Source: Bacteroidetes bacterium 24-39-8 (GTDB lineage Bacteria; Bacteroidota; Bacteroidia; Chitinophagales; Chitinophagaceae). Taken from it: DNA of 38,957 nt. The position numbers and the translations under genes were made by a program. The first letter of the stretch is position 1. Each line of letters starts with the position of its first letter. The notes beneath the pieces are model-generated. The model was not told where the DNA came from, made no database searches, and saw only the letters and a program-made list of their open reading frames with translations. Where the stretch lies: positions 1-38,957 of the forward strand of contig NCHJ01000013.1 of NCBI GenBank assembly GCA_002256765.1, read 5' to 3'. Shown in pieces: positions 1-8,900 of this stretch.

Positions 1-742
1 GGTGGCTAAATTGATCATCTACTTTGCCATCGCCAAAGGCTTTTACATAAATAGTTTGTCCTTTTTTGAATCCCATATTTTCAAGTTCAGTAGTAGTAAA
101 TAGATGATTGTTGGGATTATCATTCACACCACTTACCAAAATTTTCCTTACTGCTTGATACTGTTTAGCATCAACTTGATTACTTGCAGAGAAGAATATT
201 CTAAAAGCTTTTTGTTCATTATTGTTATTGAAAAATACAGGTTTAATACTTACTGAACCGCTTGCTATTCCAAGCTCAATCAAGCCAGCTATATCAGGTT
301 CGTTGCTCATGTCTTTGATTTGCAAACTGGTTACTTGAATATTTGAAACCTGATTCATCATGGCAGTTTTTTCAATCAAGCTAAATTGTTGTGCGGTTGT
401 TTGGTGATTAACTTCTGCAAATAAACCTGAACCATATCCTGGTTTTGAATAGCTGATTTGGTATTTACCATATGGAATTGCTTTTAAAGAAAATTGACCA
501 CTTTGATCAGTTGTTGTGGTATAAGCACCGTTATTTGCACTAATTAAAATACCACTGTTATCAGATAATTTATTACCATCTAGGTCTACTAATGCTACCC
601 TACCCTGAATACTTGCTGTTTGATTGTTCTGCTCTGTAATAGGTTTTATAATTGCATTTTCAGTACTGTTTTTACTGCAGGCAGTTGCTAAAACTAGTGT
701 AAATGCAATCAGGGCTAATTTGATGGTGTTGAACTTTTTCAT
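1..742 (-). CDS. Lipoprotein with carboxypeptidase-regulatory-like domain (C-terminus off the left edge)
   Basis: The reading frame is open from an ATG at 742 down to base 1, about 247 codons without a stop, so the C-terminus lies outside the window. The protein begins MKKFNTIKLALIAFTLVLATAC, a short signal peptide ending in a lipobox-like ATAC, so it is probably a lipoprotein. Residues about 45-115 (ASIQGRVALVDLDGNKLSD, then a Gly-Lys-Tyr turn and YSKPGYG) resemble the Ig-like carboxypeptidase-regulatory fold common on Bacteroidota surface proteins. The following part, with conserved-looking segments such as KILVSGVNDNPNNHLFTTTE, is not recognised. Three TTTAAG repeats lie about 65-100 bp upstream and may control it. 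Function unknown; an envelope or surface role is inferred from the lipoprotein signal only. Confidence 0.8.
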   Translation of the reverse strand, partial: MKKFNTIKLALIAFTLVLATACSKNSTENAIIKPITEQNNQTASIQGRVALVDLDGNKLSDNSGILISANNGAYTTTTDQSGQFSLKAIPYGKYQISYSKPGYGSGLFAEVNHQTTAQQFSLIEKTAMMNQVSNIQVTSLQIKDMSNEPDIAGLIELGIASGSVSIKPVFFNNNNEQKAFRIFFSASNQVDAKQYQAVRKILVSGVNDNPNNHLFTTTELENMGFKKGQTIYVKAFGDGKVDDQFSH

Positions 743-807
743 TTTTTTACTTTTAGTTGTTTTGGTGTATTTTGTTGTTGTTTGTATAGCAAAAATGCCT
801 CGGCCAA

Positions 808-840
808 CTTAAAGCCATCTTAAAGCCATCTTAAAGATGG
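808..840 (-). promoter_or_regulatory. Three tandem 11-bp repeats (TTTAAG-N5), probable OmpR-family response-regulator site
   Basis: Read on the minus strand, CTTTAAG cores recur with an exact 11-bp period: units 830-840, 819-829 and 808-818. The first two share the plus-strand unit cttaaagccat and the third is cttaaagatgg. The last unit also gives a perfect inverted repeat with arms CCATCTT/AAGATGG around one base (826-840). TTTAAG-N5-TTTAAG is the arrangement bound by OmpR/PhoB-type regulators of the PmrA group. A TATACA element on the minus strand (788-783) follows after 19 bp, so the repeats sit where an activator would replace a -35 box. Function inferred. Confidence 0.55.
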
Positions 841-980
841 ATTAAATTTATCCTATTGATTATCAATCACTTGTTTTAATAAAAATATAAAAAAGGGAAA
901 TTCAGTTACCCGTTATTCAGTTACTAGTTTACAAAGAGTTATTTTCAGGAAAATAAAAACATCCCCTAATCAATAATCAC

Positions 981-1430
981 ATGATTCCATTAAACATTGT
1001 CAACCAAATTGAAATTAAAGCACCTGCTTCTAGTGTATGGGATGCATTAACCAATCCTGAAATGACCAAGCAATATATGTTTGGTTGTGAAACTATTTCT
1101 GATTGGGAAATTGGGAGTGCGTTGTTGTGGCAGGGAGAATACGAGGGTAAAAAAATGGTCTTTGTAAAAGGTCATATTGTAGACCTTGTTCCAAATCAAT
1201 TGTTGAGCTATACGGTCATTGACCCCAATGGAAGCATCCCTGATATTCCAGAAAATTACTTGACAGTGAGTTATGAACTGGTACAAAAAGAAGGTTACAC
1301 CCTTTTTACTGTTACGCAGGGTGATTATAACAAAGTAGCGGAAGGTGCTAAAAGATTTGAAGAATCCTCCAATGGAGGTGAAGGTTGGAATCCTATTTTA
1401 AAAGCCATCAAAGCACTGATAGAAGCATAG
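981..1430 (+). CDS. SRPBCC-superfamily (AHSA1/START-like) protein
   Basis: A 149-residue protein with the SRPBCC helix-grip pattern: an N-terminal strand (IEIKAPASSVWDALTNPEMTKQY), a Trp/Gly-rich middle (WEIGSALLWQGEYEGK), a central strand set (LLSYTVIDP) and a long C-terminal helix (EGWNPILKAIKALIEA). This fold binds hydrophobic ligands. AHSA1-like members in bacteria have varied or unknown roles, so no ligand is proposed. There is no signal peptide, so it is probably cytoplasmic. The ATG at 981 is the first in frame and length matches the family. It opens an operon: the next gene starts four bases after the stop. The ORF on the other strand (1047-1286) is a shadow. Confidence 0.82.
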   Translation: MIPLNIVNQIEIKAPASSVWDALTNPEMTKQYMFGCETISDWEIGSALLWQGEYEGKKMVFVKGHIVDLVPNQLLSYTVIDPNGSIPDIPENYLTVSYELVQKEGYTLFTVTQGDYNKVAEGAKRFEESSNGGEGWNPILKAIKALIEA

Positions 1431-1434
1431 TACT

Positions 1435-2409
1435 ATGAAAAAAATCCTACTACTTTGTGCATGCATTTCTTTATTAGTTTCTGCTACTCATGCACAACAA
1501 GAAAAAGAAGCAGTAAAAATTGTTAGTGCCCGTTTTGAGCTTTGGTATAATGCAAAAGCATACGATTCTATTTATGCGCAATTTGCCAGTATTATGAAAG
1601 CCAGATTAACCTTTAATGAAACTAAATCCTTTCTAGATGGTATTCATGAGCAATATGGAAAAATAAAAAAAAGGGAGTTTTATAAATATGTCATGGGGAG
1701 TTTTGCCTCTTATAAAACCCAATTTGAAAAAAAGGTCATGGCCTTGAATATTGCTATAGACAATCAATCATTAATTAGTGGATTTCAAATTATAGATTTT
1801 GTCAATGACCTACCAATTGCCCCAGAACGCAATACCAGCAAATTACAGTTTCCAGCAAAGGGAGAATGGACTGTAATTTGGGGTGGTGATACCAAATCTC
1901 AAAATTACCATGTTGAATCAAGGGCACAGAAAAATGCATTTGATATTGTTATGAAGGGCCCAAATGGAAAATCATACAAGACCAATGGCAAGACAAATGA
2001 AGACTATTATGCATTTGGAGTGGAGCTATACGCACCTTGTGATGCTACAGTGGCGGTTGTAGTAGATGGTATTCAAGATAATATTCCAGGTGAACTCAAT
2101 CCAATGTATGTACCTGGTAATACGGTCATCTTAAAAACGGCAAACGGAGAATTTCTGTTTTTTGCGCATTTTAAATACCATACCATTAAAGTAAAAACAG
2201 GAGATAAAATTTCAAGAGGACAATTATTGGGTCAATGTGGAAATTCTGGTTCTTCCAGCGAAGCGCATATACATTTCCATATCCAGAATACGGATAACAT
2301 GATGAATGCAACAGGTATCAAGTGTTATTTTGATGATATTAAAATCAATGGCCAATTGAAAAAAGATTATTCCCCAGTTCAAAAAGATCTGATTCAACAA
2401 GAACCATGA
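1435..2409 (+). CDS. Secreted M23-family metallopeptidase with N-terminal NTF2-like region
   Basis: 324 residues with a signal peptide ending in THAQ (about residue 21). Residues 25-120 look like a DUF3887/NTF2-type helical domain (ARFELWYNAKAYDSIYAQF). Residues about 145-300 form a LytM/M23 zinc peptidase domain: NYH (His159) and AFD (Asp170) are the probable first metal ligands, separated by an insertion compared with the usual HxxxD. FAH (His245) and HIHFH (residues 278-282) supply the catalytic and third zinc ligands. M23 enzymes usually cut peptidoglycan cross-links, but many Bacteroidota relatives of this long-loop type have no known substrate. The stop overlaps the next gene's start (ATGA, 2406-2409), so it is translationally coupled to the permease. 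Confidence 0.85.
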   Translation: MKKILLLCACISLLVSATHAQQEKEAVKIVSARFELWYNAKAYDSIYAQFASIMKARLTFNETKSFLDGIHEQYGKIKKREFYKYVMGSFASYKTQFEKKVMALNIAIDNQSLISGFQIIDFVNDLPIAPERNTSKLQFPAKGEWTVIWGGDTKSQNYHVESRAQKNAFDIVMKGPNGKSYKTNGKTNEDYYAFGVELYAPCDATVAVVVDGIQDNIPGELNPMYVPGNTVILKTANGEFLFFAHFKYHTIKVKTGDKISRGQLLGQCGNSGSSSEAHIHFHIQNTDNMMNATGIKCYFDDIKINGQLKKDYSPVQKDLIQQEP

Positions 2410-3695
2410 AACCAGCATTAAAGCAACAAAAAAGTTGGCGCATTCAATCCATTCTTGGTGGTTCCGTGGGCAACTTAGTAGAATGGTATGACTGGTATGC
2501 GTATGCGGCTTTTTCCATTTATTTTGCAAAACACTTTTTTCCAAATAGTAATCCAACTGCACAATTACTGAATACAGCAGGAATCTTTGCCGTTGGTTTT
2601 TTGATGCGGCCCTTGGGGGGATGGTTGTTTGGCAATATTGCAGATAGTAAGGGCCGTAAAAAAGCCATGACCATTTCTGTTTTGCTCATGTCATTTGGTT
2701 CTTTGCTGATTGCCTGTTTACCAAGCTATGAGCAAATTGGTTTATTGGCCCCAATATTACTCTTGCTTGCGCGATTGCTACAAGGACTCAGTGTGGGCGG
2801 TGAATACGGCATCTCAGCTACTTATTTAAGTGAAGTTGCTTTAGAAAAAAACAGGGGATTCTACTCCAGCTTTCAATATGTAACATTAATTGGGGGGCAA
2901 TTATTAGCTCTTGGTTTACAAGTATTGCTTCAAAGAGTATTTCTTTCAGCCGAAGAATTGGCTGCTTGGGGATGGCGGATTCCTTTTGCAATAGGTGCGA
3001 TTTTATCATTGATTGCATTTTATTTACGCAGTAGTTTACATGAAACGGATGCATTTGAAAAAGCAACTATTGAGCAACATAAAAAAGGCGGATTAAAAGC
3101 ACTGCTAAAACATCCCAAAGCCATTGCAACCGTTGTGGGTTTAACCTTGGGTGGCACTATTGCCTTCTATACATACACTACCTACATGCAAAAATTCTTG
3201 ATCAATACGGTCAAACTAAGTAAGGATGATGCTACTCTTTTATCGTTCTGCTCATTATTCATTTTTGCTTGTCTACAACCCATCTTTGGTTGGGTTTCAG
3301 ATCAAGTTGGCAGAAAGCCTTTATTGATAGGGTTTGGAATTCTTGGCACTATTTGCACGGTTCCAATAATGATTGGTTTAAGCCAAGCTACGAACCTGAG
3401 TTTTATATTTCTTTTAATGATTTGTTCCTTGTTAATTGTAAGTGGCTATACTTCTATTAATGCCGTAGTTAAAGCAGAACTTTTTCCAGCAGAAGTTAGG
3501 GCACTTGGTGTAGGACTACCCTACTCTTTAACGGTGGCTATATTTGGGGGCACAGCAGAATGGTTGGCACTGTATGCAAAAAACATTGGGCATGAAACCT
3601 GGTTTTATTGGTACGTAACTGCCTGCATTTTTATTTCATTATTGGTTTATCTTAGGATGAAAGACAGTAAATATCATTCTCTTATTATTGAATAA
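2406..3695 (+). CDS. kgtP: MFS metabolite:H+ symporter, alpha-ketoglutarate permease-like
   Basis: 429 residues, twelve hydrophobic segments. The N-terminal signature GNLVEWYDWYAYAAFSIYFA (about residues 22-41), the loop 2-3 motif ADSKGRKKAM (79-88) and GLSVGGEYGISATY are hallmarks of the metabolite:H+ symporter branch of MFS. As I recall the Escherichia coli KgtP sequence, this protein is collinear with it over nearly its full length, for example in RLLQGLSVGGEYG, SFQYVTLIGGQLLAL and KAELFPAEVRALGVGLPYS. Import of 2-oxoglutarate or a related dicarboxylate by proton symport in the inner membrane is the likely role; substrate is inferred from similarity. It overlaps the upstream M23 gene by four bases and is followed six bases later by another membrane protein gene, so all are probably one operon. 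Confidence 0.88.
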   Translation: MKPALKQQKSWRIQSILGGSVGNLVEWYDWYAYAAFSIYFAKHFFPNSNPTAQLLNTAGIFAVGFLMRPLGGWLFGNIADSKGRKKAMTISVLLMSFGSLLIACLPSYEQIGLLAPILLLLARLLQGLSVGGEYGISATYLSEVALEKNRGFYSSFQYVTLIGGQLLALGLQVLLQRVFLSAEELAAWGWRIPFAIGAILSLIAFYLRSSLHETDAFEKATIEQHKKGGLKALLKHPKAIATVVGLTLGGTIAFYTYTTYMQKFLINTVKLSKDDATLLSFCSLFIFACLQPIFGWVSDQVGRKPLLIGFGILGTICTVPIMIGLSQATNLSFIFLLMICSLLIVSGYTSINAVVKAELFPAEVRALGVGLPYSLTVAIFGGTAEWLALYAKNIGHETWFYWYVTACIFISLLVYLRMKDSKYHSLIIE

Positions 3696-3701
3696 AATCC
3701 A

Positions 3702-4865
3702 ATGAAAAGAATTCAAACCATTGATATCGCCCGTGGGCTAGTCATTTTAATCATGGCATTAGACCATTGCAGAGACCTTCTGCATTCAACAGCCATTACT
3801 CAAAATCCAACCGATTTAAATACTACTACACCTATCTTATTTTTTACTAGATGGATTACCCATTTTTGTGCCCCTTCTTTTGTTTTTCTAGCTGGCAGTT
3901 CGGCCTATCTCTCGTTTAAAAAAACAAATAACCTTTCCGCAGCTAGAAACTTTTTAATCAAAAGAGGGTTGTGGTTGGTATTATTAGAATTTACTGTTAT
4001 CAGTTTTGGAATCTGGTTTGATATCCATTTTCAAATGCTGTTTTTTCAGGTGATTGCAGCAATTGGTTTTGGCATGATAATTTTGGCGGCCCTGCTTTCT
4101 TTATCTCCAAAAACCATAACAACTATTGGCATTGGTATTATCAGTATCCACAATTTGCTTGAATGGTTATTTCAAGGAAGTCAAAGTATTTGGATTAAGA
4201 TAGCCTCTCCATTATTTGTTCCTTCCATGTTTCCTTTATCTGAACACTTGACATTTTTTATAGGTTATCCCCTAATCCCATGGCTAGGAATTTTATTATT
4301 GGGTTTTGGATTGGGAAGCCTATTTGAATTGGAATCTGGTGCTAGAAAAAGAAGATTCTTGCAATATGGTATTACTGCATTGATAGGCTTTATTCTAATT
4401 AGATTCATCAATATTTATGGTGACCCATCGCCATGGGCAAAACAAGATACTCTTGTCAAAACCATTTTATCATTTCTAAATACAAGTAAGTATCCTCCTT
4501 CTTTGTTATATAGCTTAATGACCCTTAGTGGATTGTTTTTCTTATTAAGCTTTACAGAAGGGATTCAGAATATTGCTTCGCAATTTTTAATGGTTTATGG
4601 CAAAGTGCCTTTGTTCTTTTATATCATCCATTGGTATATTATTCATCCCATCATGTTTGGCATGTTATTCTCACAAGGATATCAATGGAAGGATTTACCC
4701 TTTGGAAATCTTCAATTTGGTAGACCTGCCACTGAATCGGGCTGGCCATTGGGTATTGTATACCTAGTTTGGCTCTTGGTCATTTTAATCATGTATCCCC
4801 TTTGCAAATGGTATTCCACCTACAAAATGAATCACCCAGAGAAAACCTATTTGCGTTTTTTATAA
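3702..4865 (+). CDS. YeiB/heparan-alpha-glucosaminide N-acetyltransferase-like membrane protein (DUF1624)
   Basis: 387 residues with roughly nine to ten membrane segments. The start, IDIARGLVILIMALDHCRDLLH, is the typical first helix of the DUF1624/HGSNAT-type acyltransferase group, with the D-x-A-R-G and the following Asp-His pair seen in that family, then APSFVFLAGSSAYL. Members move acyl groups across membranes, often from acetyl-CoA to a sugar or lipid acceptor; no specific acceptor can be named here. It starts six bases after the kgtP stop and is the last gene of the operon that begins at 981. A small hairpin (4887-4908) separates it from lpxD. Confidence 0.78.
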   Translation: MKRIQTIDIARGLVILIMALDHCRDLLHSTAITQNPTDLNTTTPILFFTRWITHFCAPSFVFLAGSSAYLSFKKTNNLSAARNFLIKRGLWLVLLEFTVISFGIWFDIHFQMLFFQVIAAIGFGMIILAALLSLSPKTITTIGIGIISIHNLLEWLFQGSQSIWIKIASPLFVPSMFPLSEHLTFFIGYPLIPWLGILLLGFGLGSLFELESGARKRRFLQYGITALIGFILIRFINIYGDPSPWAKQDTLVKTILSFLNTSKYPPSLLYSLMTLSGLFFLLSFTEGIQNIASQFLMVYGKVPLFFYIIHWYIIHPIMFGMLFSQGYQWKDLPFGNLQFGRPATESGWPLGIVYLVWLLVILIMYPLCKWYSTYKMNHPEKTYLRFL

Positions 4866-4886
4866 AATATTAGCTGTTTTGTTAGA

Positions 4887-4908
4887 AAAGCTACAATTCT
4901 GTAGCTTT
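4887..4908 (+). terminator. Hairpin directly upstream of lpxD (weak terminator or leader element)
   Basis: Perfect 9-bp inverted repeat AAAGCTACA (4887-4895) / TGTAGCTTT (4900-4908) with a four-base loop ATTC. Only three U residues close the stem and A residues follow, so as a terminator of the upstream operon it would be weak. It ends five bases before the first possible lpxD ATG (4914), so it could instead affect lpxD initiation. TAGCTTTA (4902-4909), one base off a -7 element, overlaps the right arm. Confidence 0.4.
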
Positions 4909-4922
4909 AAAAAATGCTTGAC

Positions 4923-5921
4923 ATGAAAACCTTTACCATAGAAGCCATCAATGAAGTTTTACAGGGAACAATTGTTGGTTATACCAATACAGCCATTATT
5001 GGGCCTGAGCAATTAGAAATGGCGCAGAGCAACCATATAAGTTTTATTGGCAATAAAAAGTACCTAAAACTATGGGAGGGCTCCAAAGCCTGTGCTGCCA
5101 TTGTGAACCAAGAATTTGAATTAGAACCTGGTGAGAATAGGGCCTTGATTAAGGTGAAGAATGCAGACCTGGCTATGGCCAAGTTATTAGAGATGTATGT
5201 TCCTGAATCCCCTGCTTTTGATGAAGACATTCACCCAACAGCAGTAATACATCATACAGCCATTATTGGAAAGGGATTTAGAGCTGGGGCTGGTGCCTAT
5301 GTTGGTGCATATTGTATTATGGGAAAAGACGTAACCCTCTATCCCAATACAACTATTCTAGACCATTGCAATATTGGTGATCATACCACAATATGGCCTG
5401 GGGCAGTGATTAGAGAAAGATGTGTTGTTGGACATCATTGTATTATCCATGCCAATGCCAGTATTGGTTCAGACGGTTTTGGATTCAGACCTAGTGACGA
5501 TGGAAGAGGCTTGGTTAAAATTCCTCATATTGGTAATGTGGTCTTGGGTAATTATGTAGAAGTAGGATCAAGCACTTGTATTGATAGAGCTAAATTTTCT
5601 TCTACCATTATTGGTGACGGCACCAAATTAGATAACCTGGTTCAAATAGGTCATAATAGCAAAACAGGCAAGTTCTGTTTAATGGCGGGAAGTAGTGGAC
5701 TGGCTGGTTCAGTTACCATTGGCGATGGCGTAATTATTGGAGGAGGCGTTTGTGTTTCCGATCATGTAACCGTTGGAAATGGGGTATTAATTGGCGGTAT
5801 GTCTGGTGTGATCAATGATGTGGAAGATGGCAAAAAAGTATTGGGTTATCCAGCAGTAGAAGCCCGGGATTGTTTGAGACAATGGGCATTTTTACGCAAG
5901 GCGATAGCTCCTGCAAAATAA
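4923..5921 (+). CDS. lpxD: UDP-3-O-acylglucosamine N-acyltransferase LpxD
   Basis: Transfers a 3-hydroxyacyl chain from acyl carrier protein to the amino group of UDP-3-O-acylglucosamine, the third step of lipid A synthesis, in the cytoplasm. The N-terminal part (about 95 residues) matches the LpxD uridine-binding domain. It is followed by left-handed parallel beta-helix hexapeptide repeats (HPTAVIHHTAIIGKG, then many I/V-G-x-x-x-x units). GSDGFGFRP and LVQIGHN are LpxD signatures; the His of the latter (His244 from this start) is the expected catalytic base. An ATG three codons upstream (4914) is also possible; 4923 (MKTFTIEAINEVL) fits the family start better. No other lipid A genes are adjacent. 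A strong terminator follows at 5933-5953. Confidence 0.93.
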   Translation: MKTFTIEAINEVLQGTIVGYTNTAIIGPEQLEMAQSNHISFIGNKKYLKLWEGSKACAAIVNQEFELEPGENRALIKVKNADLAMAKLLEMYVPESPAFDEDIHPTAVIHHTAIIGKGFRAGAGAYVGAYCIMGKDVTLYPNTTILDHCNIGDHTTIWPGAVIRERCVVGHHCIIHANASIGSDGFGFRPSDDGRGLVKIPHIGNVVLGNYVEVGSSTCIDRAKFSSTIIGDGTKLDNLVQIGHNSKTGKFCLMAGSSGLAGSVTIGDGVIIGGGVCVSDHVTVGNGVLIGGMSGVINDVEDGKKVLGYPAVEARDCLRQWAFLRKAIAPAK

Positions 5922-5932
5922 TTCAAAAAAAA

Positions 5933-5953
5933 GGCCGTCCAAATTGGACGGCC
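5933..5953. terminator. Bidirectional intrinsic terminator between lpxD and the permease-peptidase gene
   Basis: Perfect 8-bp GC-rich stem ggccgtcc / ggacggcc with loop aaatt, flanked by an A-run on the left and a T-run on the right. It can therefore stop transcripts from both convergent genes; the minus-strand stop codon lies within ten bases. Confidence 0.92.
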
Positions 5954-5957
5954 TTTT

Positions 5958-8900
5958 TTAATTAAGATCTACATCTCCGGTATTATCATCCGGAATTCTA
6001 TCAATTAATTTATTGTAAGGATCAATACCTGCTTTAACTGGTATTCCTTTAACCTTAAACAGATAGGTTTTAGCACCTGCCATCATTTTTACTTTTTGAA
6101 GTAAAAGCGGATTGGTTTGTTTTCTTCCATTTTTGTCTACTGATTCTTCAGCAAAAATTCCAATGTCTATATAGTCATTCATTTTAGTCAGGGTTTCCTT
6201 TCCAGAACTATCTGCATAAAACTTATTAGTGCTAATATTTAGCGTTACCTCATATTCATCCTTGGACAGTTTTTTAGCGGTTGCCTTCAAGAATTTATTA
6301 TCATACAAAGTAATCTTCTCCCAAGTATCAACTAAGTAATATTTGAAAGAGTCTGGTGTACTTTTTTGTATAAAGGAATACAAATCATCGCTTCCTGCAA
6401 ATGGAGGATTTTCTTTTAAAGCAAAACTGTCTCTAAAAGCATGAAGTGCATTGTTTAATGCTTTATCTCCAATCAAGTCCCTTAAACCATATAGAATCAA
6501 ACTGCCTTTTTGATACCATTCGTAGGATCTATTACAGTTAATAAAGGTATTCTCCTTTTTACTTTCCCTAGCTCTTCCAGTTAAATAACCGTCTAACTCA
6601 TCTTTCAGAAAGCGCTTCATATTGTCCCTTCCATATTTTCTTTCAGACAAAACCAATGCTGTATACTCTGCTAATGATTCACTGATTAAATTGCTCCCCC
6701 TTGTTTTATTGGGTACCACTTGGTGCCCCCACCATTGATGGGCCAATTCATGAGCAGTTACATAATAAACATAATCAAACGCATCGGGTTTGCTAAAATC
6801 GGCAACCCAACCAAAACTTTCTGCAAATGGAACTGTGTTCGGAAAACTTTGAGCAAAACCTGCATAGCGCGGAAATTCCAATAAACGCATTTGTCTAAAT
6901 TGAAAATCGCCATAGGCAGAAGAGAAAAATTCTAACCCGTCTTTATACGCAGCCAGAAATCTATCTAGATTGTATTTATGTGTTGGGTGATGAAATAGCT
7001 CAATGTTGACATTTTTTCCATTACTGAGTTTTACGGAATCTCTTAAAACATCATATCGTGCAGATACAATAGTAGCAAAAGCATCAATGGGAGAGTCTTG
7101 AATATAATGGAAATATTTTCTTCCATTTGTTTCCCATGTTTTTTGCAAGTATCCAGGAGCAACGGCTATTTGGTCTTTAGATGTGCTCACAGTTGCTTCA
7201 AAATGAATCAAATCTGCGTCGTCATTAAACAATAAGGTTCTTTTACCAACTGGATCAGACTGAACAGGGAATTCATCCGTTTTAATAGGTAATCCATATT
7301 TCTTCCTGTCTTCATCACTGTTTAATTCCCTTTGCGCATTATAGCCAAAGCTTGGTAAAACGTCACTGTAAAATGTACCATTAGCTAATATTTCTCTGGT
7401 AAATCCACTATTTACAAATCCTTTATACTGGGTTACCGCGTGAATTTCCAATAAAGCGGTATCTCCTGGCTTAAGACTTGCTGGAAGTGCATAAATGCGA
7501 TAATTAACGGTGTCTTTACCTTTTTTTAGAAAACTAAATATTGGTTGGTTTACCCAAAGAGGATTCCTATAATTAAGGGGCTTCCCATTATACAATAAGT
7601 CATATTTAACCTGGTCTGGCATTTCAATATGAAGTGAATCAATGGCGTTTTCTGTTTTATTTTTAATGGATACCAAGGAACGAATGACCACTTTTCTTTC
7701 TTCTGGAAAAATGTCTGCAAACAAAACCACATTGGTCATCTTGGGTTGTGCTATTTGTTCAAACTTTTTTAATTCCTTTTCATATTTAACAGCAGCTTTT
7801 TTCACTTCCGTTGAAGTACTATAGCTATTTAAATAACTCACATTATAATAACAATAAGCACCGGAACCAATCCAACCCATAAAAAATAGCACAATTAATA
7901 CTCTTGGAATACCAGTGAATCGTTGCATGGCAACCTTACATCTTTCGGAAAAACTACCTGCAATACCACGTTCAATAAATAAATAAGAAATGGTCAATAA
8001 TAAAGCTCCAAGACAGATCCAATACAAATTGAACCAAAACTGTGGTGCTATAAAATGGCCAATCCCATTCATATCACTCCAACGATAGGCTGGTGTGTAA
8101 AAATAGAAAAGCAGGTTATAATCAAAGTTGGCATAGGATCTTAAAATAAACATAACTACCCAAATAAGCATCCCAACGCCATGACCACCAAACTTATTAT
8201 TCACCATCAAGTGAACAGCAAATGATAGCAAAATCATTTGTATAAAAGAAGGAAATGTAAGCAAATACATTTCTTCTAGATAAATCAATAATTCAAAATT
8301 GGTATATCCTTTTAACAACTGTATTAATACCCCTGCAACAATTGGAATGCTTGCTAAAATAAAAGCAATCCCCAACATGCTACTTAATTTTGAAAAGAAA
8401 AAAACAGCATTGGGTACAGGCATGGCATCGTTGATAATATTAAACTTGGTAGTTTTTTCACGATGTATGGTCTCCCCAGAATAAAACAATAATATAATAA
8501 AGATGAACACTATGTAGTCATATCCTTTATAGTCCATTAAGAAGATAGTGATGGGTCTATCCTTAACACCGTAAAGCGTATTGCCAATCCAAAAATCAAG
8601 GATCAAGAATATCAATCCTCCCATTAAAATGGCCCTGAAATAATTATCTCTAATAATATTGAAAAATTCAATTTTTGTCAGTTGCCACCAAATGCGTTTT
8701 GTATAACCATTACCAAAGTTTGGATGCAACTTTTTGATTTGTCTATCAACTTGTGAATCTTCCCCTGTAGTAGTTTTTTTTGTTTTCTCTATATCAGCTG
8801 ATAAAAATTGAAAGAAACTAAATTTAAAGTAGGCAATTGCTGTAATAATAAAGGAAATGCCTAACCAGATTAATCTATTATAAGCAATGGTTTTGGTAAA

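Noticed and set aside
624-812. Hydrophobic 62-codon frame on the plus strand
   Set aside because: It lies opposite the signal peptide and promoter of the lipoprotein gene; antisense of Lys/Leu-rich codons yields Phe/Leu runs. No independent support.
855-867. FNR/Crp-like box at the ATTGATTATCAAT palindrome
   Set aside because: FNR-type sites need four bases between the half-sites; only one is present here.
2224-2562. 112-codon minus-strand frame
   Set aside because: Overlaps the M23 and kgtP genes, both with clear family motifs in the other direction.
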